In this document: positions 1 to 8,391 of the stretch, one piece after another
How the letters are laid out: every line of letters starts with the position of its first letter
Position numbering within the stretch: the first letter of the stretch is position 1
Source: RI-231 sp041394905
GTDB taxonomy: Bacteria > Acidobacteriota > Terriglobia > Bryobacterales > UBA6623
Length of the DNA: 64,000 nt
Assembly: GCA_041394905.1 (NCBI GenBank)
Contig: JAWKHJ010000008.1
Span: 1-64,000, forward strand
Direction of reading: 5' to 3'
The notes under the pieces: generated by a model
Database searches by the model: none
What the model was told of the DNA's origin: nothing
The model's input: only the letters and a program-made list of their open reading frames with translations
Made by a program: the position numbers and the translations under genes

Positions 1-592
1 CGTGCAGACACACGATTCCACCCTCATCCACGCCTTCGAGCACGCGCGCCGCGATGCGGTGCGCCGGCCACTTCCAGTCGTTGCCCATCACCGTCCACTG
101 CACCTCGAGCATCCCCAGATCCTCGAGCACAGGGCGAAGGCTCGGCGAGCGCACTCCGAACGGCGGCCGGAACAGGCTTGGAGAGACCCCGGTGGCGTCT
201 TCGATCGCCAGCTGCGTTTCGACAACCTCGCGCCAGACCTGCCCCCTGCTCAGCCCGAGCAAGAAGGGATGGTTGTAGGTGTGGTTGCCGATCTCGTGTC
301 CCGCGCTCACGATTTTGCGCGCAATCGCCGGGCGGCGCCGCACATTGGCTCCACAGACGAAGAAGGTCGCCCGCACTTCGTACTCGGCCAACAAGTCCAA
401 GAAGCGGGGCGTCTCGTTGCTCGGCCCATCGTCGAAGGTCAGCGCCAGTGCGCCGCAATCGCGTGGTCCGCGATGGAAGCCCGGCGCCCAGTTGCGCGAG
501 CGTGGGCAAGCCGCTGCGTAGGCCACGAAACCGGCCGCCCCAGCGAGCAGTCCGGCGGCCCCGAGAGCGACGTTTCGCGTACGGCTCGACAC
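1..592 (-). CDS. Polysaccharide deacetylase (NodB/CE4 family), 3' end outside window
   Basis: This gene reads leftwards from a probable GTG at 592 (a TTG lies two codons upstream) and runs off the window edge, so the C-terminus is missing. An N-terminal hydrophobic stretch rich in Ala, Gly and Leu looks like a signal peptide or anchor. It is followed by the NodB core: the TFDDGPS metal and catalytic motif, an ATFFV strand, the GHEIGNHTYNH metal-binding histidines, and FRPPFGVRSP. The family removes N- or O-acetyl groups from cell-wall or exopolysaccharide sugars using a divalent metal. The visible 197 codons have no frame break. The gene is divergent from the small ORF at 689. The family call is firm, but the substrate (peptidoglycan or another glycan) cannot be told. 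Confidence 0.88.
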   Translation of the reverse strand, partial: MSSRTRNVALGAAGLLAGAAGFVAYAAACPRSRNWAPGFHRGPRDCGALALTFDDGPSNETPRFLDLLAEYEVRATFFVCGANVRRRPAIARKIVSAGHEIGNHTYNHPFLLGLSRGQVWREVVETQLAIEDATGVSPSLFRPPFGVRSPSLRPVLEDLGMLEVQWTVMGNDWKWPAHRIAARVLEGVDEGGIVCLH

Positions 593-617
593 GCTCAAAT
601 TCTACCCCGCAGGGTGG

Positions 618-646
618 TTGTCAGGTCGGGGAGTCGAGTCTATACT
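618..646 (+). promoter_or_regulatory. Sigma-70-type promoter for the 689 ORF
   Basis: TTGTCA at 618-623 and TATACT at 641-646 are separated by exactly 17 nt. This is a near-consensus housekeeping promoter pointing at the ORF starting at 689. A short palindrome, CCCCGAATCGGGG at 658-670, lies between the promoter and the start codon and could be an operator or a 5'-UTR hairpin. Function is inferred from sequence only. Confidence 0.6.
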
Positions 647-688
647 GAGCTTTCTGTCCCCGAATCGGGGCTTCGACTCGGAACCAGC

Positions 689-985
689 ATGCAGGTGCAA
701 ACGCCAACGAAAAGCCGCAAGCCGGGCAAGGCGGAGGCTGAATTCTACTCCCCCCAGCGCGAGGCTGCCATGTTCTACGGCCTTTTCCTGAGGGGCCACT
801 CCGCGGACGCCATCCGTCAAGAAATCGACATCCCCCCGAGCGTGATGCGCAAGTGGTTGCGGGCCCGCGAGTGGGACGCCCGCTTCCGCGCGGAAATCCA
901 GAAGATGTACGCCTACCGCAAGCAGGTGCTCGCCATCTTTGACTCGCTTGTCACCAGTGAGTCGACTGCTGAGCGCTGGCAGTAG
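689..985 (+). CDS. Small helix-turn-helix-like protein, 98 aa
   Basis: The protein starts at ATG 689 and is 98 aa long, basic at the N-terminus. Residues about 25-60 contain a sequence with the feel of a homeodomain-like helix-turn-helix: a YSPQREAAMFYGLFLRGHS helix, then DAIRQEIDIPPSVMRKWL, then REWDARFRAEIQKM. A tract rich in aromatic and basic residues follows. It may be a small DNA-binding regulator related to transposase or terminase-type HTH_23/HTH_29 modules, but I cannot name a family. The reading frame continues open upstream to position 2. That part is the shadow of the opposite-strand deacetylase, so the internal ATG behind a good promoter is preferred. There is no strong Shine-Dalgarno sequence. 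Confidence 0.6.
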   Translation: MQVQTPTKSRKPGKAEAEFYSPQREAAMFYGLFLRGHSADAIRQEIDIPPSVMRKWLRAREWDARFRAEIQKMYAYRKQVLAIFDSLVTSESTAERWQ

Positions 986-1034
986 GCGCCCGGCCCCCTG
1001 ACCGGTGCTACAGTGGGATTTCCGCCCCGCTGTC

Positions 1035-1874
1035 ATGTCCGATTCCAAGTTCCTAGTCGAAATCGCGCATAGTCCGGATTCGGACGACGCGTTCATGTTC
1101 TACGCCCTCGCCAAGGGCTTCGTCAGCTCCGATGTCGTCGAGTTTCGGCATATCCTGAGCGACATTCAATCGCTCAACGTAGCCGCCCGGCAGGGCCGCT
1201 ACGCCATGACGGCGATCTCCTACCACGCTTACCCCTACGTGGCCGACAAGTACATCCTCACTTCGGCCGGTTCGAGCGTGGGAGACAACTACGGCCCCAT
1301 CGTCATCGCCCGCGAAGCGCTCGATCCCAAGGACCTCAAGGGTAAGAGGATCGCCGTCCCCGGCCTGATGACGACCGCTTACCTCACGCTCAAGCTCTTC
1401 GAGCCGGACTTCGAGCCGAAGGTCATCGCCTTCGACGAGATCATGCCGGCGGTCGAGCGCGGCGAGGCTGACGCCGGCCTGATCATTCACGAGGGCCAGC
1501 TCACCTGGGGCGAGACGGGCCTGAAGAACATCGTTGATCTCGGTGTTTGGTGGAAGGAAAAGCACAACTTGCCGCTTCCGCTAGGCGCCAACTGCATTCT
1601 GCGCGATCTCCCGCTCGAGGTGCAGCAGGAATCGCGTCGTTGCCTGAGCGAGAGCATTCAATACGCGCTTGACCACCGCGCCGAGGCGCTCGAGTACGCT
1701 CTTCAGTTCGGCCGCGGCCTCGAGACCAAGGACGCCGACCAATTCGTCGGCATGTACGTGAACCACTTCACGACCGAGATGCGTCCCGAAGTTCTCGAAT
1801 CGGCGCAGATCCTGCTCGACGCCGGCCATGACGCGGGCTTGATCCCGAACAAGGTCAAGCTCGAATACGTTTAA
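1035..1874 (+). CDS. mqnD: 1,4-dihydroxy-6-naphthoate synthase (menaquinone, futalosine pathway)
   Basis: A 279-aa periplasmic-binding-protein-like fold enzyme that converts cyclic dehypoxanthine futalosine to 1,4-dihydroxy-6-naphthoate in the futalosine route to menaquinone. Recognisable family segments are AHSPDSDDAFMFYAL near the N-terminus, the ITAISYHAYPY-like AISYHAYPY stretch, IAVPGLMTTAYL and LIIHEGQLTW, and the length is right. ATG 1035 is preferred because MSDSKFLVEIAHSPD matches the family N-terminus; an in-frame start ten codons upstream has no support. A TACAGT hexamer at 1009-1014 may be its -10. No other mqn gene lies in the window. The frame is intact. Confidence 0.93.
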   Translation: MSDSKFLVEIAHSPDSDDAFMFYALAKGFVSSDVVEFRHILSDIQSLNVAARQGRYAMTAISYHAYPYVADKYILTSAGSSVGDNYGPIVIAREALDPKDLKGKRIAVPGLMTTAYLTLKLFEPDFEPKVIAFDEIMPAVERGEADAGLIIHEGQLTWGETGLKNIVDLGVWWKEKHNLPLPLGANCILRDLPLEVQQESRRCLSESIQYALDHRAEALEYALQFGRGLETKDADQFVGMYVNHFTTEMRPEVLESAQILLDAGHDAGLIPNKVKLEYV

Positions 1875-1889
1875 CCCCATATCCGAACG

Positions 1890-1921
1890 GAGCCGCGTCC
1901 GCGAGGGCGCGGGGCTCTTTT
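1890..1921 (+). terminator. Rho-independent terminator after mqnD
   Basis: A GC-rich hairpin (GAGCCGCG paired with CGCGGGGCTC, with a two-base bulge) starts 16 nt after the mqnD stop and is followed by TTTT. The position and the T run support a terminator separating mqnD from the HEAT-repeat gene. Confidence 0.65.
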
Positions 1922-1943
1922 CGCCGCACAAGCGCCGGACCGA

Positions 1944-1949
1944 TATAAT
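1944..1949 (+). promoter_or_regulatory. -10 element TATAAT before the HEAT-repeat gene
   Basis: A perfect TATAAT ends 11 nt before the ATG at 1961. Transcription would then begin about 4-5 nt before the start codon, giving an almost leaderless mRNA. No good -35 is visible at the usual distance. Confidence 0.45.
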
Positions 1950-1960
1950 CGAAAATAACC

Positions 1961-3268
1961 ATGTTGCGACGCGCTACCCCCCTTGTTTCCCTCCTCCTCG
2001 GTTCTTTTCTGGCGGTCAGCCTGCCCGCCCAGGTTGAGAACATCAACAATCCGGATGCGAAAGTCCGAAAAAAGGCCATCAACGAGGTTGGCGAGAAAGG
2101 CCGCAAACAGCAGATTGACGCGCAGACCGCTTGCAACGCTCTTGGAACGGTCACCCGCGACCCTGCGCCCGAAGTGCGCGAGGACGTCGTCATCGCTTTG
2201 ATCAAAGTCGGCTCGACCGCATGCCTGCCCGGTTTGGCGCAAATGACCAAGGACGCTTCGCCTGAGATCCAGTCTCTGGCCGTCGACGGCTTGGTCAACC
2301 TCTACGTTCCCGATTACGTCGAGTTCGGATGGCTCAGCTCGGTCAAGTCGTTCGGGAAATCGCTCCAGAGCCGCTTTCGCGATCCGCAGCCGATCGTCGT
2401 GCAGCCTTCGGTGCGCGTTGCCCCAGAGGCCGTGGACTCGATCGTTCCGCTGATTTCGGGCGGAAGCAGCATGAGTCCCGCGCCAACGCCGCCCGTGCGG
2501 CCGGCATCCTGCGGGCCCGCGCTGCTCTGCCGGAGCTCGAGAAGGCGCTCAAGTCGCGCGATGAAACGATCATTCTCGAAGCGGTCCGCTCGATCGAAAA
2601 GATCGGCGATCTCAAGGCCGGCACATCGCTGGTCCCGCTGCTGCGCGATCCCAATGACAAGATTCGCCAAACGACCGCCGAGGCCGTCGGCCAGCTGCGC
2701 GTGCGCGAAGCCGTCGAGGACCTCAACATGATGGTCCGCGGCGACAAGAACAAAGACGTGCAGCGAGCAGCGCTAACTGCGATGGCGAAGATCCCCGACA
2801 ATGGCCAAGACAAGGTCTTCCTGCTTTACCTGCGCGACAAGGACGACAAGTTGCGCGCCGCCGCAGCCGAAGGCCCCTGGGCCGCTCGGCAACCCGAGCG
2901 ACGTGAAGACGTTGCAGGAAGCCTTCGCGATCGAGAAAAACGAGTCGGTGCGCCTCGCCTTCGGCGCGGTTAGCCTGGGCGACATGAACATGATCAGCTA
3001 CCTCGTTGACGGCCTGGACTCGAAGTTTCACCGCCTCGAGGCGCGGTCGTTCCTCACCGAGCTGGCCCGCGATCCTCAAGTGCTGCCCGAGCTCTACACC
3101 CCGCTCACCAGCGGCACCGAGCAGCAAAGATCGAGCTCGCCTACGTCGTCTCCCGCAGCGGAACGCGCCGAAAGCGAGCCCTACCTCGAGCGCCTTACTA
3201 AGGACACCAACCCCAAGGTCGCCGAAGCCGCGCTACGCGAGCTCAACAACTTGCGCGCGCGCCTGTAA
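1961..3268 (+). CDS. Exported HEAT-repeat protein (frame broken)
   Basis: The product begins with a signal peptide (hydrophobic core VSLLLGSFLAVSLPAQ) and continues as a chain of HEAT repeats, such as NPDAKVRKKAINEVGE, DPAPEVREDVVIALIKVG, DPNDKIRQTTAEAVGQL and DTNPKVAEAALRELNNL, about 435 aa in total. HEAT solenoids are protein-interaction scaffolds and the specific partner is unknown. The frame changes near 2470, near 2870, and twice around 3125-3165, each time resuming clear repeat sequence, so I treat it as one gene with indels. At 2470 a missing C restores the register. An excellent terminator follows at 3304. Confidence 0.8.
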
Positions 3269-3303
3269 ACGCCGCTTCGCGCGGTCCGGTTCGGGACACA
3301 GAG

Positions 3304-3335
3304 CCCTGGCAGCAATGCCAGGGTTCGCTTTTTTG
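3304..3335 (+). terminator. Rho-independent terminator after the HEAT-repeat gene
   Basis: A perfect 8-bp stem (CCCTGGCA, loop GCAA, TGCCAGGG) is followed by TTCGCTTTTTT. It lies 35 nt after the HEAT gene stop. The GCAA tetraloop and the T run make this a convincing terminator. Confidence 0.85.
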
Positions 3336-3355
3336 GCAAGAAGGCCAAACGCAAG

Positions 3356-3379
3356 AACCCCGCCATTGCTGGCGGGGCT
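3356..3379 (-). terminator. Rho-independent terminator after dnaJ
   Basis: The stem CCCCGCC/GGCGGGG with a 6-nt loop lies 30 nt past the dnaJ stop. Read on the minus strand it is followed by TTCTTGCGTTT. Together with the 3304 hairpin it separates two convergent genes. Confidence 0.65.
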
Positions 3380-3407
3380 CGGTTCGGAACGGTTTCTTGC
3401 CGATTCG

Positions 3408-4521
3408 CTAGACGAAGAACTCTTTCACCTTGTCGAAGAAGCCCTGTTTGCCCGGCAACTCCGCCTTCGGCAGCGACAGCAACAGCGCTTCGAAGTGCTT
3501 GCGTTGCTCCTTGGTGATCTTCTCCGGCACGTGTACGTTCACATGCACGATGATGTCGCCGCGGCGGCTCGAATTGACCTCGGGGACGCCCTTACCGCGC
3601 AGGCGGAAGCGGCTGCCGTGCTGCGTGCCCGACTCGATCTTGATCATCTGCTCGCCCTCGAGCGTCGGCCATGATCTCCGCGCCGAGCGCCGCCTGAGCG
3701 ATGTTGATTGCAACTTCGCAGTGCAGGTCGCGCCCTTCGCGGTGGAAGATCTCGTGTTCCCGCACGCGGATCAGCACGTACAGATCGCCCGCCGGACCGC
3801 CCGCGGGACCTGCTTCGCCCTCGTTGGCGAGCCGCAGCCGCGTACCGTTGTCGACTCCGGCCGGAATGGTGATCTTCAGCTTACGTTGCTTGCGCGTCGT
3901 GCCGCCTCCGCGACACTCTTCGCAGGGTTGGTCGACCACACGGCCCGAGCCGGCGCAGGCTGAGCAGGTTCGCCCGACGGAGAAAAAGCCCTGTTGGTAA
4001 TAAACCTGTCCGCGTCCGCTACAGGTGGGGCACACGCGCGGCCGGCTTCCGGGCTTCGCGCCCGATCCCGAGCACGAGCCGCAGCTTTCCACGCGCGGAA
4101 ACTGAATGTCGGTCGACATGCCGAACACGGCCTGTTCGAAATCGACCTCCAACTCGTACTGCAAGTCCGAGCCGCGTCGCGGGCGATTGCCGCGTCCGCT
4201 GCCGCCGAAGATGTCTCCGAATCCGAACAGGTCGCCGAAGATGTCTCCGAAATCGGAAAAATCCTGAGGATTGAAGCCGCCCTGGCCACGCACGCCTTCG
4301 TGCCCGAACCGGTCATAACGGCTACGCTTTTCCGCGTCGCTCAACACCGAGTAGGCTTCAGCGGCTTCCTTGAACTTTTCTTCCGCTTCCTTGTCGCCTT
4401 GGTTGCGGTCGGGGTGGTATTTCAGCGCGAGTTTGCGGTAGGCGCTCTTCACCGTCTCGGCCGAGGCCGAGCGGTCGATCTCCAACACCTCGTAGTAGCA
4501 GCGCTTGGTCACTGTGCTCAT
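3408..4521 (-). CDS. dnaJ: Chaperone DnaJ (one frame break)
   Basis: This is the Hsp40 co-chaperone that stimulates DnaK ATPase activity and delivers substrates. In order it shows the J domain (YYEVLEIDRSAS, with the HPD triad in KYHPDRNQ), a G/F-rich linker with an internal repeat (FGDIFGDLFGFGDIFG), a zinc-finger region with four CxxCxGxG-type modules (CGSCSGSG, CPTCSGRG, CSACAGSG, CEECRGGG), and the C-terminal substrate-binding domain ending GFFDKVKEFFV. The frame shifts near 3670, between EIM and PTLEGEQ-like sequence, where two bases appear to be missing. It lies 15 nt downstream of grpE on the same strand and is surely co-transcribed. dnaK is not in the window. Confidence 0.95.
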
Positions 4522-4536
4522 GTCTGGCCCGAGGCC

Positions 4537-5067
4537 TTACTCCTTTACGGCCACTTTGACCATGGCCGCGCGCAGTAGGCGATCTTTGAATTTGTATCCG
4601 GCGCGATAGACTTCCAGGATCTTTTGGTCGTCTTCGTCGCTTTCGGCGGGTGCGCGGTCGACCGCTTGGTGTAACTCCGGGTCGAACTCGCCGCACTCTT
4701 GGATCGGCGTCAGGCCCATCCGCTTGAAGACTTCCACGATGCGGTTATGGATCAGTTCGAGTCCTTTGCGAAACTCGGGATCGATTCCCTCGGCCGAGAG
4801 CGCGCGCTCGAAGTCGTCGACCACGGGCAGTAGCGCCTCGATGGTCTCCATGGCAGCGTACTCGCGCGTCTCCTCGCGCTCACGCTGCATGCGCTTGCGC
4901 GTGTTCTCGAACTCGGCCTGTGCGCGCTGGAACTTTTCGAGAAGCTCCGCCTTCTCTTTGCGGGCGGCGTCGCGCTCCTCGATCAGCTTCTGCACCTCGC
5001 TCGATTCGGCTTCGGCGGGGCCCGCACCAGCCGCGGGGTTCTTCTCTGTTTCTTCTTCCTTTAACAT
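4537..5067 (-). CDS. grpE: Nucleotide exchange factor GrpE
   Basis: A 176-aa protein with a charged, disordered N-terminus rich in Glu, a long coiled-coil helix (about residues 25-90, EKFQRAQAEFENTRKRMQRE) and the C-terminal beta-wing with the family signature (GMTPI-like GLTPIQECGEFDPELHQAV, then VYRAGYKFKDRLLRAAMVKV). GrpE releases ADP from DnaK. It heads the grpE-dnaJ operon. A plausible promoter lies at 5106-5133. The frame is intact. Confidence 0.97.
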   Translation of the reverse strand: MLKEEETEKNPAAGAGPAEAESSEVQKLIEERDAARKEKAELLEKFQRAQAEFENTRKRMQREREETREYAAMETIEALLPVVDDFERALSAEGIDPEFRKGLELIHNRIVEVFKRMGLTPIQECGEFDPELHQAVDRAPAESDEDDQKILEVYRAGYKFKDRLLRAAMVKVAVKE

Positions 5068-5105
5068 AGGGTTTACGCGAGATCGGGGCGACTGTCCCTG
5101 ACCTC

Positions 5106-5133
5106 ATACTATCAGAGGATTTTTTGCGGTCTA
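5106..5133 (-). promoter_or_regulatory. Candidate promoter of grpE-dnaJ
   Basis: On the minus strand TAGACC (5128-5133) and TAGTAT (5106-5111) are spaced 16 nt apart, about 40 nt upstream of grpE. The -10 is good and the -35 is weak. No CIRCE inverted repeat is visible, so HrcA control is not supported by the sequence. Confidence 0.35.
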
Positions 5134-5168
5134 GCCCCCCCGGTGTAGCCGTGAGGGGCGGTTGACGA

Positions 5169-5621
5169 TCAGGCGCGCATGCGCTTGGAAAACGCTTCGT
5201 AGGCCTTTGGCCCGCGCTTGCCCATCCACTCCACGAACATTTCGGCCACCTGCTCGAGGTTGCCCAAGTATTTCGGGTCCTCGTAGCGCTCGCGAATCGC
5301 CGGCACGAGATCGCGAATCCGCTCCCAAACCAGCAGGGCTTCGCGATTGCTTTCGAAGAAAATGTCCGGCTGCAGCACGCCGCCGGTGATGAACGAGCAG
5401 CACATATCCCAATAGCTGGTGACCATGCGGTACGACTCGTTCTCGGTCGAACCAACCGGGGCAAGCTTGTCGAGCTCTTCGAGCGTCTTGACCTTGCACT
5501 CCTTCACAAACCAGCGCCGCGCCTCGCGCATGCGGGTTTCACGGCGAATCTCGTAGAGGCGCAGCACGAGGCTGACGTCGTCATAAGTGGCGCAGGCGCG
5601 CGTGGTGCTTGCAGAGAACAT
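5169..5621 (-). CDS. DUF4760-like conserved protein, 150 aa
   Basis: The start at 5621 is chosen because GGGAGG sits 4 nt before the ATG and the sequence from MFSASTTRA onward is compact. The protein is mostly helical and soluble, with a paired Arg stretch (LRLYEIRRETRMREARRWFV), a YWDMCCSFITGGVLQPDIFF segment and a WERIRDLVPAIRERYEDP helix. This resembles the DUF4760 layout: Arg-rich helix, hydrophobic 'second helix with G', then a W..L.P.I...R helix. The function is unknown. An upstream in-frame start at 5699 would overlap the promoter of the divergent gene and is less likely. Confidence 0.65.
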   Translation of the reverse strand: MFSASTTRACATYDDVSLVLRLYEIRRETRMREARRWFVKECKVKTLEELDKLAPVGSTENESYRMVTSYWDMCCSFITGGVLQPDIFFESNREALLVWERIRDLVPAIRERYEDPKYLGNLEQVAEMFVEWMGKRGPKAYEAFSKRMRA

Positions 5622-5661
5622 CGTTCCTCCCAGGATACCCGAGCGCGAGGGTCTCGGATCG

Positions 5662-5690
5662 TTGACCGTCGACTTCCGCGCGCGTATAGT
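5662..5690 (+). promoter_or_regulatory. Sigma-70-type promoter of the DUF1549/1553-DUF1501 operon
   Basis: TTGACC (5662-5667) and TATAGT (5685-5690) are separated by exactly 17 nt, 21 nt before the GTG start at 5712. This is the best promoter in the window. It lies in the divergent region upstream of the DUF4760-like gene. Confidence 0.7.
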
Positions 5691-5711
5691 ATTGTCCAAA
5701 CGAAACTTATC

Positions 5712-8381
5712 GTGCCGTTCCTGCGCCCCATCGCCATTCTTCTGCTCGCGGCTCCGCTGCTTGTGGCGGCGTCAGCCGAGCAGACCTTCGAAACGCAGAT
5801 CCGCCCGCTATTTGCCGCCAAGTGCTTCGCCTGCCACACCGAAGCGAAGATGGGCGGTCTGCGCGTGGATTCGCGCGACGCGCTACTCGCGGGCGGCGCG
5901 CGCGGCGCCGCAGTCGTTCCGGGGGATGCTGCGAAGAGCTTGCTCATCCAAGCCGTCCGGCGCGAAGACGAAGAGCTGAAGATGCCTCCGACCGAGGCCT
6001 TGTCCCCGGACGAAGTCGCCGCGCTCGAAGAATGGATCGACGGCGGGGCCGTTTGGCCTGAGGCGAAAGCCGTCTCGAAGGCTCCAGCGGGCGTCATTCG
6101 CCCCGAAGCGCGCGAGTTCTGGTCCTTCCAGCCCGTGCGCCGTCCCGAACAGCCCGCTGTTCGCGGCGCCGTGAACACGGCGATCGACCGCTTCCTGCTC
6201 GCCAAGATCGAAGAGGCCGGCCTCGAGCCCGCCCCGCCGGCGGACAAGCGCACCTTGATCCGCCGTGCGTCTCTCGATCTCATCGGTTTGCCGCCCACGC
6301 CGGCTGAGGTCGACGCCTTCCTTGCCGATGACTCCGCTGACGCCTTCGCCAAGGTCGTCGACCGCCTGCTCGCCTCGCCGCACTACGGCGAGCGCATGGC
6401 CCGGCGGTGGTTAGACCTCGCGCGATACGGCGACGGCCTCTCCTCCGCGCAAACAGACGTGCCGCTCGCCAACGCGTGGCGCTACCGCGACTGGGTTGTC
6501 GGGGCCTTCAACGCGGACATGCCCTATGACCGCTTCGTCACCGCGCAACTCGCCGCCGACCTCATGAAGGGAGCGGACTGCGACGAGCTGCTGCCCGCGC
6601 TTGGCTTCCACGCCTTGCGCGACCGCGACGACGACCGCGTCGATGTCACCTCCCGCGCTCTGCTCGGGCTGACCGTCGGCTGCGCGCAGTGCCACGATCA
6701 CAAGTTCGATCCGATTCCGCAGAGTGATTTCTACTCGCTGCAGGGCGTTTTCTCGAGCTCGGACCCGAAGGAGATCCCCCTCGCGCCTGAGCCCGTGGTC
6801 AAGGCCTACGACGAGGCGCAGCAGCGCGTCGCCGATCAGAAGCTCAAAATCGATACATTCCTCGAGAAGCAAACCGAGCAGCTCACGCTCGTGCTGATGG
6901 AGCGCACCGCCGACTACCTCGTTGCCACCTGGCGCGTGAAGACCGAAGGCGTGGACGCATCGGCGGCCGCCTCCGATGACAAGCTCGACAAGGGCGTCCT
7001 CGATCGCTGGCTGCACTACCTCGACCACGGCCGCCGCGAGCATCCCTACCTCGACGGTTGGATGGCGTTGCTCGAGCGCGGCGGTACGGCCGAGGAGGCG
7101 CGCGCCAGCCGCAGGCGTTCGAGAAGACGCTCTTCGCGATTCGCGACGAGAAACTCAAGGTCGACGACCACAACTACGTCAAGCTCGGCGGTGCAGAGGG
7201 CGTTCGCGACCAGCGCACACTGCTCAACACGAACCTCGAGTTTCTCGACCCGGTCAGAGTACTACCTGTGGCGCGATCTCGCCGAAGCGCCCGGTCGCAA
7301 ACAGGGCATCGATTACGGCGGCGGCGTTTATTACGTGGTTGCCAAGGACATCGAGGGCTACCTCAGCGGCGCTTGGCTCGACTACCTCGAGCGTGAGCGG
7401 GCTGAGCTGGCCGAGCTCAAAAAGGCCGTCCCCGAGCCCTACCCGTTCTTGCACGCCTATGCCCGGATTCGGCCAAGCCCAAGAACGAGCGCATCGCTAT
7501 ACGCGGCGACAAGCAGAACCTGGGCGATGTGGCCCCTCGCCGCTTCTTGCAGATCCTCAGCCCCGGCGAGCCGGAGTTGTTCCAGGACGGCAGCGGGAGG
7601 CTCGAACTGGCCCGCGCCATCGTTTCGAAAGACAATCCGCTGGCTGCCCGCGTGATGGCGAACCGGCTCTGGGCATGGCGCTTCGGCCGCGGCATCGTCT
7701 CGACGCCCAGCAACTTCGGCCAGCTCGGCGAGCGCCCTACTCACCCGGAGCTGCTCGATTGGCTGGCGTCGGAGCTGATGGACCATGGCTGGTCGATCAA
7801 GGCGCTCGACCGCAGAGATTCTGCTCTCGGCGGCCTATCAGCGCAGCTCGACCATCGTCGAATCGAATCAGGAGAAGGACGCCGCCAACGAGCTGTTTTG
7901 GCGCTTCAACCCGGTCGAGCGTCTCGATGCCGAGACGTTACGCGATTCCATCCTGGCGGTTTCGGGCGATCTCGACGCCAAGATGGGCGGACCCGCCAAG
8001 CCGCTCGACGCCGAGAACCTCCGCCGGGCGATTTATGGTGAGGTCGAGCGCACCAGCCCCGACCGCACCATGACGCTGTTCGACTTCCCGGACCCGAAGA
8101 GCCACTCCGAGGAGCGTAGCGTGACGGTCGGCCCCTTGCACCGGCTCTACTTCCTGAACAATCCGTTCGTCATTGCGCAGTCAGAAGTCTTCGCCAAGCG
8201 ACTGGAAGCCGAGGCCGGCGACGACTGGTCCAAGCGCATCGCGCTCGCCTACCAACTTGCCTTCAGCCGCCCGCCCACGCCGGACGAAACGCAGGCGGGC
8301 TTGGCTTTCGTCGAGACCGAACCCTGGCCGCGCTACACGCAAATGCTGCTCGCCGCGAGCGAGTTTTTCTCGGTGAGGTAA
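5712..8381 (+). CDS. Planctomycete-type cytochrome c / DUF1549 / DUF1553 protein (frame broken)
   Basis: The protein has about 890 residues and starts at GTG 5712 with a signal peptide (IAILLLAAPLLVAASA). Next comes a single cytochrome-type motif, CFACH, in the PSCyt1 domain, then DUF1549 (ARRWLDLARYGDG, YDRFVTAQLAADL, GCAQCHDHKFDPI) and DUF1553 (ANRLWAWRFGRGIVSTPSNFG, ELLDWLASELM, LNNPFVIAQSEVFAKR). Such proteins are paired with DUF1501 proteins and are thought to be exported and involved in carbohydrate breakdown, but their activity is not established. The frame shifts near 7100, 7250, 7465 and 7810, each time resuming clear family sequence. The DUF1501 partner follows after 10 nt. Confidence 0.9.
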
Positions 8382-8391
8382 ACCGCAAACC

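Noticed and set aside
2..688. Upstream part of the 327-aa open frame on the plus strand
   Set aside because: It is the antisense shadow of the polysaccharide deacetylase; only the part from ATG 689 looks like a protein.
4195..4255. Direct repeat in dnaJ as a mobile or CRISPR-like repeat
   Set aside because: The repeated stretch encodes the G/F-rich FGDIFG segment, a normal part of DnaJ.
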